Notes: generated from the letters alone by a model not told the origin. 64,000 nt of DNA from Leisingera sp. ANG1 (GCF_000203975.2 NZ_AFCF02000015.1:1-64000), one strand, 5' to 3'. Shown: positions 53,042 through 62,413, counted from the first letter of the stretch. Program-made: numbers and translations.

Positions 53042-53479
53042 TTATGCGGCCAACGCCGCCTCCCGCGTCTTGGTGATCATCAGGGCTGCACTGGCGGCTT
53101 CGTTGCCTTTTTGCACGAAGTGCGCGCGGTAGATGGCCATGTGATGCTCCGTTTCCTGGAAATGGTGCGGGGTCAGCGAGACCGACAGAACCGGCACCCC
53201 GGTGTCCATGCCGGCGCGCATCAGACCGTCAACCACGGCCTGCGCCACGAAATCATGCCGGTAGATGCCGCCGTCGACGACCAGCGCAGCGCAGGCCACG
53301 GCGGCGTATTTTCCGGTCTTTGCCAACTCCTGTGCCAAGAGCGGCATTTCAAAGGCGCCGGGAACGTCGAACACGTCGACCTGCTCCGCCGGGATCAGCT
53401 GCAGGAAGCCCTCCAGCGCCTGGTCGACAATATCGGCATGCCATTGCGCCTTGATGAAGGCATAGCGGGTGTGTGTCAT
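53042..53479 (-). CDS. ribH: 6,7-dimethyl-8-ribityllumazine synthase (RibH2 type)
   Basis: 145 aa from the ATG at 53479. Lumazine synthase motifs: VPGAFEMPLLAQELAKTGKY, VDGGIYRHDFVAQAVVDGLM with the active His, and SLTPHHFQETEHH. It fuses a pyrimidine and a butanone phosphate to make lumazine, the riboflavin precursor. The sequence is of the RibH2 type seen in rhizobia and Brucella rather than the ribH of a ribBAH operon. It is preceded by an FMN riboswitch on the same strand and is the only riboflavin gene here. Confidence 0.93.
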   Translation of the reverse strand: MTHTRYAFIKAQWHADIVDQALEGFLQLIPAEQVDVFDVPGAFEMPLLAQELAKTGKYAAVACAALVVDGGIYRHDFVAQAVVDGLMRAGMDTGVPVLSVSLTPHHFQETEHHMAIYRAHFVQKGNEAASAALMITKTREAALAA

Positions 53480-53618
53480 TTCGTAATCTCCTATACAGTT
53501 TGGTGGCCTGCTGGCGGCCGCGAAAACCGGTGTCCACTTTTCGCTGCCAGCACGGCATGACACGTCACCCAAGGCGATCACGAACAGACGGGCGCACGTC
53601 ATCCGTGGCTCGCCTGCA

Positions 53619-53762
53619 CGTTCTCTTCCATCCGGACTATGACCGTCGGCTCTGGAATCGCACCAGATCTGCTGACACTTCCAAAAGCTTGGAAGCCGCT
53701 CGCGGGCTTACGGGACTTGGCCCGCTTACCGCCGGTGGGGAATTCCGCCCCGCCCTGAGAAC
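53619..53762 (-). promoter_or_regulatory. FMN riboswitch (RFN element) of ribH
   Basis: On the minus strand the conserved blocks are GGGCGGGGCGGAATTCCCCA then CCGGCGGTAA at the 5' side, AGCCCGCGAGC in the middle, and GAGCCGACGGTCATAGTCCG then GATGGAAGAGAACG at the 3' side. It lies about 140 nt before the ribH start in a 444-bp gap between ribH and the divergent PaiB-like gene. FMN binding should lower ribH expression. Confidence 0.95.
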
Positions 53763-53923
53763 ACGCGGACATTGCCAAGCGGCGCAGCCGATTTCAAGAA
53801 CGGAACGTCAGACGCGCGGCTGGGACGTGAAATTGGTATTGTTCCTGAGCAGGGAAGTGGAGCTTTCAAATTGCAAAGCCGGGTTCCATGGTGTGCGGGA
53901 CGGGCAGGCACAGGAGAATTTTC

Positions 53924-54547
53924 ATGCACCCCAATCCGGTTTTCCACGATGCGGATACCGCGCAGAACCTGGCGTTTGCCCGTGCGCGGGCCTTTGGCGT
54001 GCTGGCGGTCTCCACGGAGGAGGCGCCGCTGATCAGCCATGTGCCGTTCCTGATTTCCGAAGACGGGGAATGGGCGGATCTGCATCTGGTGCGCTCCAAT
54101 CCGATTGTGCGGATGCTGAAGGAAGCGCGCCCGGCCAGGATCGCCGTCAGCGGGCCGGATGGCTATGTCTCGCCGGACTGGTACGGGGTGCCAGATCAGG
54201 TGCCGACCTGGAACTATGTCGCGGTGCATCTGACTGGCGAGCTGGAGTTGCGTTCGGAGGAGGAATTGCGCGATCTGCTGGACCGGCAGTCGGCCTTTTA
54301 CGAGGCGCGGCTGGGGCCGAAGCCGCCCTGGACGACGGCCAAGATGGATGCAGCGGCGCTGGCGCGGATGATGCGGATGATCGTGCCCGCCCGGATGCGG
54401 ATCACGGGCACTGATGGCACCTGGAAGCTGAGCCAGAACAAACCGGACGCCGCGCGCGCCGGAGCCGCAGAGGCCATAGCCGGCGGCATGGGCGCGGAGC
54501 TGGAGGAACTGGCGGTGCTGATGCGTCAGGCTTCTACCAGATCATAG
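53924..54547 (+). CDS. PaiB-family FMN-binding protein
   Basis: 207 aa from the ATG at 53924, with AGGAG upstream; the usual length. N-terminal MHPNPVFHDADTAQNLAFAR and PLISHVPFLISEDGE are typical of the PaiB/split-barrel flavoproteins, as is DGYVSPDWYGVPDQVPTWNY. Known PaiB is called a negative transcriptional regulator, but direct DNA binding is uncertain for the family. Divergent from the FMN-riboswitch ribH gene, so both neighbours relate to FMN. The 3' end overlaps the convergent ABM-domain gene by 22 bp. Confidence 0.9.
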   Translation: MHPNPVFHDADTAQNLAFARARAFGVLAVSTEEAPLISHVPFLISEDGEWADLHLVRSNPIVRMLKEARPARIAVSGPDGYVSPDWYGVPDQVPTWNYVAVHLTGELELRSEEELRDLLDRQSAFYEARLGPKPPWTTAKMDAAALARMMRMIVPARMRITGTDGTWKLSQNKPDAARAGAAEAIAGGMGAELEELAVLMRQASTRS

Positions 54548-54822
54548 TGTTTGATGGTGCGCGACTCGACCAGTTCGGCCTCGGCCGGGTCGATGTGCGG
54601 ACTGGTGTAATCCTCGCCCACAAATGCCTTGAGCGAGGCCAGATCCCTCCAGACCATCACAAAGCTGAACTCCCGCGGGGTCTCAGAGCGCGGCGCGCCG
54701 GGCAGGACCGAGACGATGCCCTCGGTGCCCTTCATCAGCGGGATTGCGGTTTCGTGAAAGAACTTGCTGAACTCGGCTTCTTTGCCGGGCCGTATGGTAA
54801 CCTGGAATATCCGCATGATCAT
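54526..54822 (-). CDS. Antibiotic-biosynthesis-monooxygenase (ABM)-like small protein
   Basis: 98 aa from the ATG at 54822, 7 bp after AGGAG. Single ferredoxin-like fold with IFQVTIRPGKEAEFSKFFHE and FVMVWRDLASLKAFVGEDY, typical of ABM or EthD-like dimers. Substrate unknown. Overlaps the PaiB-like gene tail on the other strand. Confidence 0.75.
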   Translation of the reverse strand: MIMRIFQVTIRPGKEAEFSKFFHETAIPLMKGTEGIVSVLPGAPRSETPREFSFVMVWRDLASLKAFVGEDYTSPHIDPAEAELVESRTIKHYDLVEA

Positions 54823-54934
54823 TGTAGGGCTCCTGTCACTTGTTACACGGGCCCAGTCTAGCACAGTGCTGCATTTGCCCCTTCCCCTCAGGTCCGCTTG
54901 CAGTAGGCTGCGGCCAAACAGCGGAGGATTTTCA

Positions 54935-55537
54935 ATGAAGCTCACTTTTTCCCAATCATCTCCCTTTGCCCGCAAGGTTGTGGTGCTGCTGCATGAAACC
55001 GGGCAGCTGGAGGATGTTGATATTATGGACGTCACCACCACGCCCCTGAAGCCCAGCCCGGATGTGAAGGCCAGCAACCCGCTGGCCAAGATCCCGGCGC
55101 TGGAGCGCAATGACGGGCCGGCCTTGTATGACAGCCGGGTGATCTGCGCCTACCTGGATGAGCGCGCAGGCGGCAAATTGTACGGCCGCGGCTGGGACAG
55201 CAAGGTGCTGGAGGCCACGGCCGACGGAATCATGGATGCGGCGGTGCTGATGTCTTATGAAAAACGGCTGCGTCCCGAAGACAAACAGTGGGACAATTGG
55301 CTGGACGCGCAGCGGGGCAAGGTGCTGGGCGGCTGCGCGGCGCTGAATGCGCGCTGGATGAGCCACCTGCAGGGGCCGCTGGATATCGGCCAGATCGCGG
55401 TGGCCTGCGCCCTGGCTTATGTGGATTTCCGCCACCCCGAAACCAACTGGCGCCAGGGCAATGAGGCGCTGGCGGACTGGTTCGCGGATTTCGAATCGCG
55501 CCCCGCGATGCAGGCGACAAAACCACCCGCGGCCTGA
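54935..55537 (+). CDS. Glutathione S-transferase
   Basis: 200 aa from the ATG at 54935, with GGAGGA upstream. Thioredoxin-like N-terminal domain with FSQSSPFARKVVVLLHETGQ, the cis-Pro loop NPLAKIPALE and YDSRVICAYLDE; helical C-terminal domain follows. A Ser rather than a Cys/Tyr is at the usual catalytic spot. Lies upstream of petABC but with a 211-bp gap. Substrate unknown. Confidence 0.88.
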   Translation: MKLTFSQSSPFARKVVVLLHETGQLEDVDIMDVTTTPLKPSPDVKASNPLAKIPALERNDGPALYDSRVICAYLDERAGGKLYGRGWDSKVLEATADGIMDAAVLMSYEKRLRPEDKQWDNWLDAQRGKVLGGCAALNARWMSHLQGPLDIGQIAVACALAYVDFRHPETNWRQGNEALADWFADFESRPAMQATKPPAA

Positions 55538-55584
55538 GCAGGCCCCTTGAAACAGACAGGTGCCGCGCCGATATGGGTGCGGCA

Positions 55585-55604
55585 CTGTCACACAGGCGTG
55601 ACAG
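55585..55604. promoter_or_regulatory. Perfect dyad upstream of petA
   Basis: CTGTCAC-N6-GTGACAG, 145 bp before the petA start, in the only long gap before the bc1 operon. A candidate site for a dimeric regulator. Confidence 0.45.
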
Positions 55605-55748
55605 AATTGCCGTCTGCGGCTTTCTGCGCGCCTATGACCGCTGGACGAAGCGGCTTCTCCCCGCTAGACACGCGCCTGAGTCACTGCGAGCAATCGCGGT
55701 GCATGCGCATGTTTGCCCTAAACGGGCGCTGGAATTGGAGAAAACCTC

Positions 55749-56309
55749 GTGTCCCACGCAGAAGACCACGAAGGAACCCGGAGAGATTTCCTCTACTACG
55801 CCACTGCCGGCGCCGGGGCAGTGACCGCGGGTGCCGCCGTATGGCCCCTGGTCAACCAGATGAACCCCTCCGCCGACGTGAAAGCGCTGTCCTCGATCCT
55901 GGTCGATGTCAGCGGCGTGGAAGTTGGCACGCAGATCTCGGTCATGTTCCTTGGTAAGCCGGTGTTCATCCGCCGCCGCACCCAGGAAGAGATCGAGGCA
56001 GCCCGTGCCGTGGAGCTGTCCGAACTGATCGACCCGCGGTCGGAAAACGCCAACAAGCCGGGCACCGACGCGGCTGACGCGAACCGGACCATGGACGACG
56101 CCGGCGAATGGCTGGTGATGATGGGTGTTTGCACCCACCTCGGCTGTGTGCCGCTGGGCGACGGTGCCGGCGAATTCAACGGCTGGTTCTGCCCGTGCCA
56201 CGGCTCGCACTACGACACCGCAGGCCGCATCCGCAAAGGCCCGGCGCCGGAGAACCTGCACGTGCCGGTGGCTGAGTTCACCGACGCCAACACCATCAAG
56301 CTGGGATAA
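55749..56309 (+). CDS. petA: Ubiquinol-cytochrome c reductase iron-sulphur subunit (Rieske)
   Basis: 186 aa from a GTG with GGAG 9 bp upstream. Tat-type anchor [20 protein letters not shown], then the Rieske domain with the cluster motifs CTHLGC and CPCHGSHYD near residues 127-155. It carries electrons from ubiquinol to cytochrome c1 and helps pump protons. First gene of petABC, 12 bp before petB. Confidence 0.97.
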   Translation: MSHAEDHEGTRRDFLYYATAGAGAVTAGAAVWPLVNQMNPSADVKALSSILVDVSGVEVGTQISVMFLGKPVFIRRRTQEEIEAARAVELSELIDPRSENANKPGTDAADANRTMDDAGEWLVMMGVCTHLGCVPLGDGAGEFNGWFCPCHGSHYDTAGRIRKGPAPENLHVPVAEFTDANTIKLG

Positions 56310-56321
56310 GGAAACGCGCTC

Positions 56322-57656
56322 ATGTCCGGTATTCCGCACGACCATTACGAGCCGAAGACAGGCGCAGAAAAGTGGCTGCACAGCCGCCTGCCCATCGTCG
56401 GCCTGATCTATGACACCATCATGATCCCCACCCCCAAGAACCTGAACTGGTGGTGGATCTGGGGCATCGTCCTGGCCTTCTGCCTGGCGCTGCAAATCGT
56501 CACTGGCATCGTCCTGGTGATGCACTACACCCCGCATGTTGATCTGGCGTTCGCCTCTGTCGAGCATATCATGCGCGACGTGAACGGCGGCCATATGCTG
56601 CGTTACCTGCATATGAACGGCGCGTCGCTGTTCTTTGTTGCCGTCTACATCCACATCTTCCGCGGCCTGTACTACGGCTCCTACAAGGCGCCCCGCGAAG
56701 TCACCTGGATTGTCGGCATGCTGATCTACCTGATGATGATGGGCACCGCCTTCATGGGCTACGTTCTGCCCTGGGGCCAGATGTCCTTCTGGGGGGCCAC
56801 CGTTATCACCGGCCTGTTTGGCGCGATCCCGTTCATCGGCGAAGCGATCCAGACCTGGCTGCTGGGCGGGCCCGCAGTGGACAACGCAACCCTGAACCGC
56901 TTCTTCTCGCTGCACTACCTGCTGCCCTTCGTGATTGCAGCGCTGGTGATCGTGCACATCTGGGCCTTCCACACCACTGGCAACAACAACCCGACCGGTG
57001 TTGATGTCCGCAAGGGGTCCAAGGAAGAAGCCAAGAAAGACACCCTGCCGTTCTGGCCGTACTTCGTGATCAAGGACTTCCTGGGCCTGGCCGTTGTGCT
57101 GGTTGTGTTCTGGGCCATCGTCGGCTTCATGCCGAACTACCTGGGCCACCCGGACAACTACATCGAAGCCAACCCGCTGGTGACCCCGGCGCACATCGTT
57201 CCGGAATGGTACTTCCTGCCGTTCTACGCGATCCTGCGTGCCTTCACCTCCGAGGTCTGGGTGGTGCAGTTCGCCTCCTTCGTGACCGGCGGCATCGTGG
57301 ATGCGAAGTTCTTTGGCGTGATCGCCATGTTCGGCGCGATCCTGGCCATGGCGCTGGCGCCCTGGCTGGACACCTCCAACGTGCGTTCGGGCCGTTACCG
57401 CCCGATGTTCAAATGGTGGTTCGCGCTGCTGGTCGTCGACTTCTTTGCCCTGATGTGGCTGGGTGCGATGCCGGCGGAAGAGCCCTATGCATCGTTCTCG
57501 CTGATCGCATCGGCCTACTGGTTCGGCTACTTCTTCGTGATCCTGCCGCTGCTGGGCGTGATCGAGAAGCCGCTGGCTCAGCCTGCAACCATCGAAGAGG
57601 ATTTCGACGCCCACTACGGCAAGAAGTCTTCTGCTGACGCCACTCCTGCCGAGTAA
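56322..57656 (+). CDS. petB: Cytochrome b of the bc1 complex
   Basis: 444 aa with eight membrane helices. The quinol site [13 protein letters not shown] and heme-ligand helices with [16 protein letters not shown] are clear, as is [16 protein letters not shown]. It holds two b hemes and both quinone sites. Middle gene of the operon, 19 bp before petC. Confidence 0.98.
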   Translation: MSGIPHDHYEPKTGAEKWLHSRLPIVGLIYDTIMIPTPKNLNWWWIWGIVLAFCLALQIVTGIVLVMHYTPHVDLAFASVEHIMRDVNGGHMLRYLHMNGASLFFVAVYIHIFRGLYYGSYKAPREVTWIVGMLIYLMMMGTAFMGYVLPWGQMSFWGATVITGLFGAIPFIGEAIQTWLLGGPAVDNATLNRFFSLHYLLPFVIAALVIVHIWAFHTTGNNNPTGVDVRKGSKEEAKKDTLPFWPYFVIKDFLGLAVVLVVFWAIVGFMPNYLGHPDNYIEANPLVTPAHIVPEWYFLPFYAILRAFTSEVWVVQFASFVTGGIVDAKFFGVIAMFGAILAMALAPWLDTSNVRSGRYRPMFKWWFALLVVDFFALMWLGAMPAEEPYASFSLIASAYWFGYFFVILPLLGVIEKPLAQPATIEEDFDAHYGKKSSADATPAE

Positions 57657-57675
57657 GAAGAAGGAACACCTGACA

Positions 57676-58464
57676 ATGTTCAAGAAACTGGCAACCGGTG
57701 CCGCCTTCGCTCTGGCCATGATCCCTGCTGCGTCTTACGCAGCAGGCGGCGGCGAGCAGCACATCACCGACTACGCCTTCTCGTTTGAAGGCCCGTTCGG
57801 CACCTACGACCGCAACCAGCTGCAGCGCGGCCTGCAGATCTACACCGAAGTCTGCGCGGCCTGCCACGGGCTGAAGCTGGTGCCGCTGCGCACCCTGGCA
57901 GACGAGGGCGGCCCGCAGCTGCCGGAGGATCAGGTGCGTGCCTACGCAGCTGACAACTTCAGCGTCTACGATCCGGAACTGGATGAGGACCGCCCGGCCA
58001 AGCCGGTCGATCACTTCCCGGAGAACAACAACGCCGGCGCCCCGGACCTCAGCATGATGGCCAAGGCGCGTGCGGGCTTCCACGGCCCCTATGGCCTGGG
58101 CATCAACCAGCTGTTCAAGGGCATGGGCGGTGCCGAGTACATCGCCTCGCTGCTGGCCGGCTACACCGGTGAGTCCAAGGAAGAAGCAGGCACCACCTTC
58201 TATGAGAACACTGCCTTCCCGGGCGGCTGGATCTCCATGGCGCCGCCGCTGTCCGATGAGCAGGTGGAATTTGCCGACGGCCACGCCAACGACGTGGAAG
58301 CCATGTCGCAGGACGTCGCGGCCTTCCTGATGTGGACCGCAGAGCCCAAGATGATGGCGCGCAAGCAGGCCGGTTTTGTCGGCGTGCTGTTCCTGACCCT
58401 GCTGTCGGTGATGCTGTATCTGACCAACAAGCGCCTTTGGGCGCCGCACAAGGGCAAGCACTGA
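57676..58464 (+). CDS. petC: Cytochrome c1 of the bc1 complex
   Basis: 262 aa. Signal peptide of about 22 residues ([20 protein letters not shown]), covalent heme motif CAACHGLKL near residue 56, a methionine ligand region near [12 protein letters not shown], and a C-terminal anchor helix ([18 protein letters not shown]). Passes electrons to soluble cytochrome c. Last gene of the operon, before a strong terminator. Confidence 0.97.
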   Translation: MFKKLATGAAFALAMIPAASYAAGGGEQHITDYAFSFEGPFGTYDRNQLQRGLQIYTEVCAACHGLKLVPLRTLADEGGPQLPEDQVRAYAADNFSVYDPELDEDRPAKPVDHFPENNNAGAPDLSMMAKARAGFHGPYGLGINQLFKGMGGAEYIASLLAGYTGESKEEAGTTFYENTAFPGGWISMAPPLSDEQVEFADGHANDVEAMSQDVAAFLMWTAEPKMMARKQAGFVGVLFLTLLSVMLYLTNKRLWAPHKGKH

Positions 58465-58496
58465 TCCCTGGCAGCTGACTAAAGCTTTGAAACATC

Positions 58497-58529
58497 AAAC
58501 CCCCGCAAGTGATGCTTGCGGGGGTTTTT
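58497..58529 (+). terminator. Terminator of petABC
   Basis: Perfect 13-bp stem AAACCCCCGCAAG / CTTGCGGGGGTTT with loop TGATG, overlapping a TTTTT tract. Confidence 0.93.
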
Positions 58530-58539
58530 CGTTGCTGAC

Positions 58540-58610
58540 GGGGAGGGGCGCTGCCCCTCTGCGCGCGGACGCGCATTCACCCCGGGGTATTTCGGACCAG
58601 AAAGAAGCCG
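58540..58610 (+). repeat. Dispersed intergenic hairpin element, copy E
   Basis: GGGGAGGGGCGCTGCCCCTC, then TGCGCG-CGGA-CGCGCA, then ACCCCGGGGTATTTCGGACC and AGAAAGAAGCCGG. Between petC and the convergent glyoxalase-like gene. Confidence 0.7.
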
Positions 58611-58615
58611 GAAGC

Positions 58616-59053
58616 CTAGGCCAGCGGGCTGACCGTCAGATGCGGAAGGCCGTTGGAAGTCTTCTGCGGCGAACGGTCGTCCGCATTGATCACCGCGGAC
58701 ACCCGCTGACGCCAGGAGGAGAAGCTGTCGAACCGGACCACGTCCACAGGCGCGTCGAATTGCAGGGTGATCCGCCGGTGGCCATTGCCGCCGCAGGCGG
58801 CCAGCCCGTGCACGTAGCCGGTGAAGGGCTGGCCCAGATAGCGCCCCTCGACCCGCATCCCCACCTGCAGCTCCGGCGCGTTGGAGGCACGGGCGTGGAG
58901 CGTGTTCCAGTCGCGGAAACCATAGTACTGGGCGATCCGCTCCAGGGCGGTGCTGTGGGGGATGGGCTGGCCCTGGGCCTTGGAATGCTTGCGCAAGAGC
59001 CGGGCCTCGGCCTTGAGCTGCGCAACAGAAGGAAGGGCAGAGTTGGTCTGCAT
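58616..59053 (-). CDS. Glyoxalase_8-type (glyoxalase superfamily) protein
   Basis: 145 aa from the ATG at 59053. The N-terminal segment LKAEARLLRKHSKAQGQPIP and YYGFRDWNTLHARAS is the signature of this family, followed by a small beta-rich half with RYLGQPFTGYVHGL. Despite the name no catalytic metal residues are clear. Function unknown. Between petC and mtaB. Confidence 0.7.
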   Translation of the reverse strand: MQTNSALPSVAQLKAEARLLRKHSKAQGQPIPHSTALERIAQYYGFRDWNTLHARASNAPELQVGMRVEGRYLGQPFTGYVHGLAACGGNGHRRITLQFDAPVDVVRFDSFSSWRQRVSAVINADDRSPQKTSNGLPHLTVSPLA

Positions 59054-59245
59054 GGGTGTACCTTTCGCGAAAGAGTGCATGTGCCGTTGCAGACAGGGCT
59101 CGCATTGCTGTCTGGGCGTGCACCCAGGCGTCAGGATAAACCTTGTCCGGATTTCACCATGGCCAGCGGCCGCGAGCGGCAGGTATCCGGGACCTGTGTT
59201 GTGAGATTTAGCGGGTAGGAGCGGGGAAAGCAATTCCCCTCTGGG

Positions 59246-60508
59246 TCAGGCCACCAGCTGGCTGCCTGCCGTACCGGTAATGGCGGCGGTGACGATCCGG
59301 CCTTCTTCCTGGGGGGCTGCGAACGCCACTTCCGTGAACTGTTCGGTGCGGCCCATGTGCGGGTTTTCCATCAGAATGCGGTGGGTCTTGCCGACCTGCT
59401 CTGCCAGATGGCGTTCCACTTGCGCATCGCCGGCCGCGCGCAGGCGGGCAGCACGCTCCTTGATGACGTTGCCGTTCACTTGGTTCGGGATCTTCGCCGC
59501 CGGGGTGCCCTCGCGCTTGGAATAGGGGAAGACGTGCAGCCAGGTCAGATCGCAGTCGGTGACCAGTTTCAGCGAGTTCTCGAAATGGGCGTCGGACTCG
59601 GTCGGGAAGCCTGCGATGATGTCGGCGCCGAATGTCATCTCCGGACGCAGGCGGCGGGCCTCCTCGCAAAACGCGATGGCGTCGTCGCGCAGGTGGCGGC
59701 GGGCCATGCGTTTCAGGATCAGGTTGTCGCCATGCTGCAGCGACAGGTGCAGATGCGGCATCAGCCGCGGCTCGGTGGCGATTGCCTGCATCAGGTTCTC
59801 GTCCGCCTCAATCGAATCGATCGAGGAGATGCGCAGCCGCGGCAGGTCCGGCACCAGCTTCAGGATCCGCATCACCAGGTCGCCCAGGCGGGGCTGTGCA
59901 GGCAGATCAGCGCCCCAGGAGGTCAGGTCCACGCCGGTCAGAACCACCTCGTTGTAGCCCCTGTCCACCAGCCGCTTGATCTGGTCGATCACCACGCCCG
60001 CGGGGACCGAGCGGGAGTTGCCGCGGCCGTAGGGGATGATGCAGAAGGTGCAACGGTGGTCGCAGCCGTTCTGGACCTGCACATAGGCGCGGCTGCGGGT
60101 GCCGAAACCGTCGATCAGGTGGCCTGCGGTCTCTGTCACCGACATGATGTCGTCGACCTGGACCTTCTCCGTGGTGCCGATGAAATCCGGGCCTTTGGCG
60201 ATCTGCTGCCAGGTCTCAGCCTGCATCTTCTCGGTGTTGCCGATGACGCGGGTGACCTCTTCCATTGCGGCAAAGGTTTCCGGCTCTGTCTGGGCGGCGC
60301 AGCCGGTCACGATGATCGGCGCCTCCGGATTTTCGCGGCGCAGCTTGCGGATCTCCTGGCGCGCCTTGCGCACGGCCTCGGCTGTTACCGCGCAGGTGTT
60401 GACCACCACGGCGTTCTCCAGGCCTGCCTGCTGGCTCAGCTCCTTCATCGCCTCGGTCTCATAGGCATTCAGGCGGCAGCCGAGGGTGGTGAACTTGGGC
60501 ACGCTCAT
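59246..60508 (-). CDS. mtaB: tRNA (N6-threonylcarbamoyladenosine(37)-C2)-methylthiotransferase
   Basis: 420 aa from the ATG at 60508. MiaB-type radical SAM enzyme: N-terminal UPF0004 domain (VPKFTTLGCRLNAYETEAMK, VVNTCAVTAEAVRK), then the radical SAM triad CDHRCTFCIIPYGRG, and a C-terminal TRAM domain. It adds a methylthio group to t6A37 of tRNAs decoding ANN codons. Its start overlaps the dapF stop by 4 bp. Confidence 0.95.
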   Translation of the reverse strand: MSVPKFTTLGCRLNAYETEAMKELSQQAGLENAVVVNTCAVTAEAVRKARQEIRKLRRENPEAPIIVTGCAAQTEPETFAAMEEVTRVIGNTEKMQAETWQQIAKGPDFIGTTEKVQVDDIMSVTETAGHLIDGFGTRSRAYVQVQNGCDHRCTFCIIPYGRGNSRSVPAGVVIDQIKRLVDRGYNEVVLTGVDLTSWGADLPAQPRLGDLVMRILKLVPDLPRLRISSIDSIEADENLMQAIATEPRLMPHLHLSLQHGDNLILKRMARRHLRDDAIAFCEEARRLRPEMTFGADIIAGFPTESDAHFENSLKLVTDCDLTWLHVFPYSKREGTPAAKIPNQVNGNVIKERAARLRAAGDAQVERHLAEQVGKTHRILMENPHMGRTEQFTEVAFAAPQEEGRIVTAAITGTAGSQLVA

Positions 60509-61347
60509 GCCAGCGACTCCAGGAATTCGCGGGTGAATGTGCCGTCGAACACATGCATGGTCGGGCCGGTCATCCAAACGCCGTCCTCAGCCCAGTCGAT
60601 CCACAGGGTGCCGCCATCCAGATCGATCTGCACCTTGCGGCCCGTCAGGCCGCGCCGGGCGGCTGCAACGGCGGTTGCGCAGGAGGAGGAGCCGGAGGCC
60701 AGTGTCACGCCTACACCGCGCTCCCAGACGCGCATGCGGATGCGGTCGGGGCCGGTGACCTGGGCGACCTGTACATTGGTGCGCTGCGGGTAGAGCGGGT
60801 GGTGCTCGTAGCGGGGACCGAATTCCGCCAGCGGAATGACCTCGGCGTCCTCGACAAAGAAGGTGCAGTGGGGGTTGCCCATGCCGGTGGCTGTGGGGCC
60901 GCCCTCGATCGGCAGTTCCAGCGTGTCCGCTTCCTCGGCCAGGGGAATGTCCTGCCAGTCCAGCTGCGGCGCCCCCATGTTGACGGAGGTGAGCCCGTTG
61001 CCGGCGTCGCGGGCATAAAGGTCGCCGCGGTCCGTGGTCAGGTGCAGCTCCGGCTTGCCGGTCTCCAGGATCAGGTGGCGGGCGATGCAGCGGGTGGCAT
61101 TGCCGCAGGCCGCAGAGGTGGAGCCGTCGGCATTGTAGAAGGTCAGATGCGCGTCGCCCGGCCCGTTCGAGATCACCGTCAGCTGGTCAAAGCCGACGCC
61201 GAACTGGCGGTGCGCGATTCCCTTGGCCATCGCCGGGGTGATGGCAATGTCCTGCGCGCGCGCGTCGACAACGACGAAGTCGTTGCCCAGCCCGTGCATC
61301 TTCATGAAGGGGAGATTTGTGTGTGCCGAGGTGCTCATGGCGGGCAT
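60505..61347 (-). CDS. dapF: Diaminopimelate epimerase with a Cys-to-Ser active-site change
   Basis: 280 aa (277 from the second ATG at 61338). DapF signatures are KMHGLGNDFVVVD, SAACGNATRCIARHL and WERGVGVTLASGSSSC. One catalytic Cys (Cys78, numbering from 61338) is kept, but the second, normally in ACGxGxC, is Ser215 in ASGSSSC. The enzyme turns LL- into meso-diaminopimelate for lysine and peptidoglycan. The change is read from DNA (TCC). Coupled to mtaB by a 4-bp overlap. Confidence 0.93.
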   Translation of the reverse strand: MPAMSTSAHTNLPFMKMHGLGNDFVVVDARAQDIAITPAMAKGIAHRQFGVGFDQLTVISNGPGDAHLTFYNADGSTSAACGNATRCIARHLILETGKPELHLTTDRGDLYARDAGNGLTSVNMGAPQLDWQDIPLAEEADTLELPIEGGPTATGMGNPHCTFFVEDAEVIPLAEFGPRYEHHPLYPQRTNVQVAQVTGPDRIRMRVWERGVGVTLASGSSSCATAVAAARRGLTGRKVQIDLDGGTLWIDWAEDGVWMTGPTMHVFDGTFTREFLESLA

Positions 61348-61403
61348 ATAGACCCGGCGCGGAGATGAATCCAGCCTTCGGTGAGAAAAGTTGAAAAAAG
61401 GGG

Positions 61404-61432
61404 TTGACCCCCCGCCGCACTGGCCCTAGATA
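61404..61432 (+). promoter_or_regulatory. Candidate promoter of tRNA-Lys
   Basis: TTGACC and TAGATA are 17 bp apart, preceded by AAAAAAGGGG. The tRNA starts about 95 bp after the expected start site. Confidence 0.6.
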
Positions 61433-61534
61433 CGCCGCCTATCGGGACAGCGTGACACACACCGCCACGCCGGACCAAAGCGAAATAAGTGCTTGAACCT
61501 TCTGGGAAAAACACTTAGACCGCGACGAAGAAGT

Positions 61535-61610
61535 GGGCCGTTAGCTCAGTTGGTAGAGCAACTGACTTTTAATCAGTGGGTCGCAGGTTCGAATCCTGCA
61601 CGGCTCACCA
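61535..61610 (+). tRNA. tRNA-Lys (anticodon TTT)
   Basis: 76 nt with encoded CCA. Acceptor arm GGGCCGT pairs with ACGGCTC (one G-T), anticodon stem ACTGA/TCAGT encloses loop CTTTTAA, and the T loop has GGTTCGAATCC. Confidence 0.97.
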
Positions 61611-61648
61611 CTTCCTCCCAAAACCGCTGATGATGACTGAGAAATGCG

Positions 61649-62413
61649 CTACAGGTATCCCTGAGCGCGGAAGCTGAGTTCGGCGGATTTTCCGATGATC
61701 AGATGGTCGTGCAGGGCGATTCCCAAGGCGCTGAGGGCGGCCTGGATCTGATCTGTCATACCGATGTCACTGTCCGAGGGCGTGGGGTCTCCGGACGGGT
61801 GATTATGCACCAGAATCAAGGCGCTGGCGTTCAGTTCCAGGGCGCGTTTGGCGACCTCGCGGGGGTAGACGGGCACGTGGTCGACGGTGCCGCGGGCCTG
61901 TTCCTCGTCGGCGATCAGGACGTTCTTGCGGTCCAGGAACAGGATGCGGAACTGTTCGGTTTCGCGGTGGGCCATGGTGGTGTGGCAATAATCCAGCAGC
62001 GCGTCCCAGCTGGAGATCACCTGGCGCTGCATCACCCGGGCGCGGGCCATGCGGTGCGCGGCGGCCTCCAGTACCTTGAGGTCAGTGATGACCGCGTCGC
62101 CGATGCCCCTGACCTGCGCCAGCCGTTCCGGTGCGGCTGCCACCACGCGGTTGAAATCTCCAAATGTATCAAGCAGTTGCCGTGCCAAGGGTTTCACGTC
62201 GCGGCGCGGAATGGAGCGGAACAAGACCAGCTCCAGAAGCTCGTAATCGGGCATCGCGGCAGCGCCGCCGGCCATGAAACGCTCGCGCAGGCGGGCGCGG
62301 TGGTCCTTGATGTAGGAGGGCAGGCGGCCGGGGGAGAGCGGGGCCGCAGGGGCCTCCTCGCTGCCGGGAAACAGCGGCAGGGAGACGTCCTCGAATGCGG
62401 GGTCCTGTGCCAT
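61649..62413 (-). CDS. radC: RadC-family JAB-domain protein
   Basis: 254 aa. An N-terminal UPF0758 helical part with a helix-hairpin-helix (QVRGIGDAVITDLKVLEA) is followed by the MPN/JAB domain with the metal motif ILVHNHPSGDPTPSDSDI near residue 205. Named DNA repair protein but its repair role is not supported; activity uncertain. Upstream gap carries a GTGCAC box. Confidence 0.93.
   Translation of the reverse strand: MAQDPAFEDVSLPLFPGSEEAPAAPLSPGRLPSYIKDHRARLRERFMAGGAAAMPDYELLELVLFRSIPRRDVKPLARQLLDTFGDFNRVVAAAPERLAQVRGIGDAVITDLKVLEAAAHRMARARVMQRQVISSWDALLDYCHTTMAHRETEQFRILFLDRKNVLIADEEQARGTVDHVPVYPREVAKRALELNASALILVHNHPSGDPTPSDSDIGMTDQIQAALSALGIALHDHLIIGKSAELSFRAQGYL

Noticed and set aside
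53473..54414. Plus frame across the FMN riboswitch
   Set aside because: It runs antisense through a conserved RNA element and then out of frame through the PaiB-like gene.
55632..57719. 695-residue minus frame opposite petABC
   Set aside because: Shadow of the bc1 genes; no recognisable domain and rich in His, Gln and Asp.
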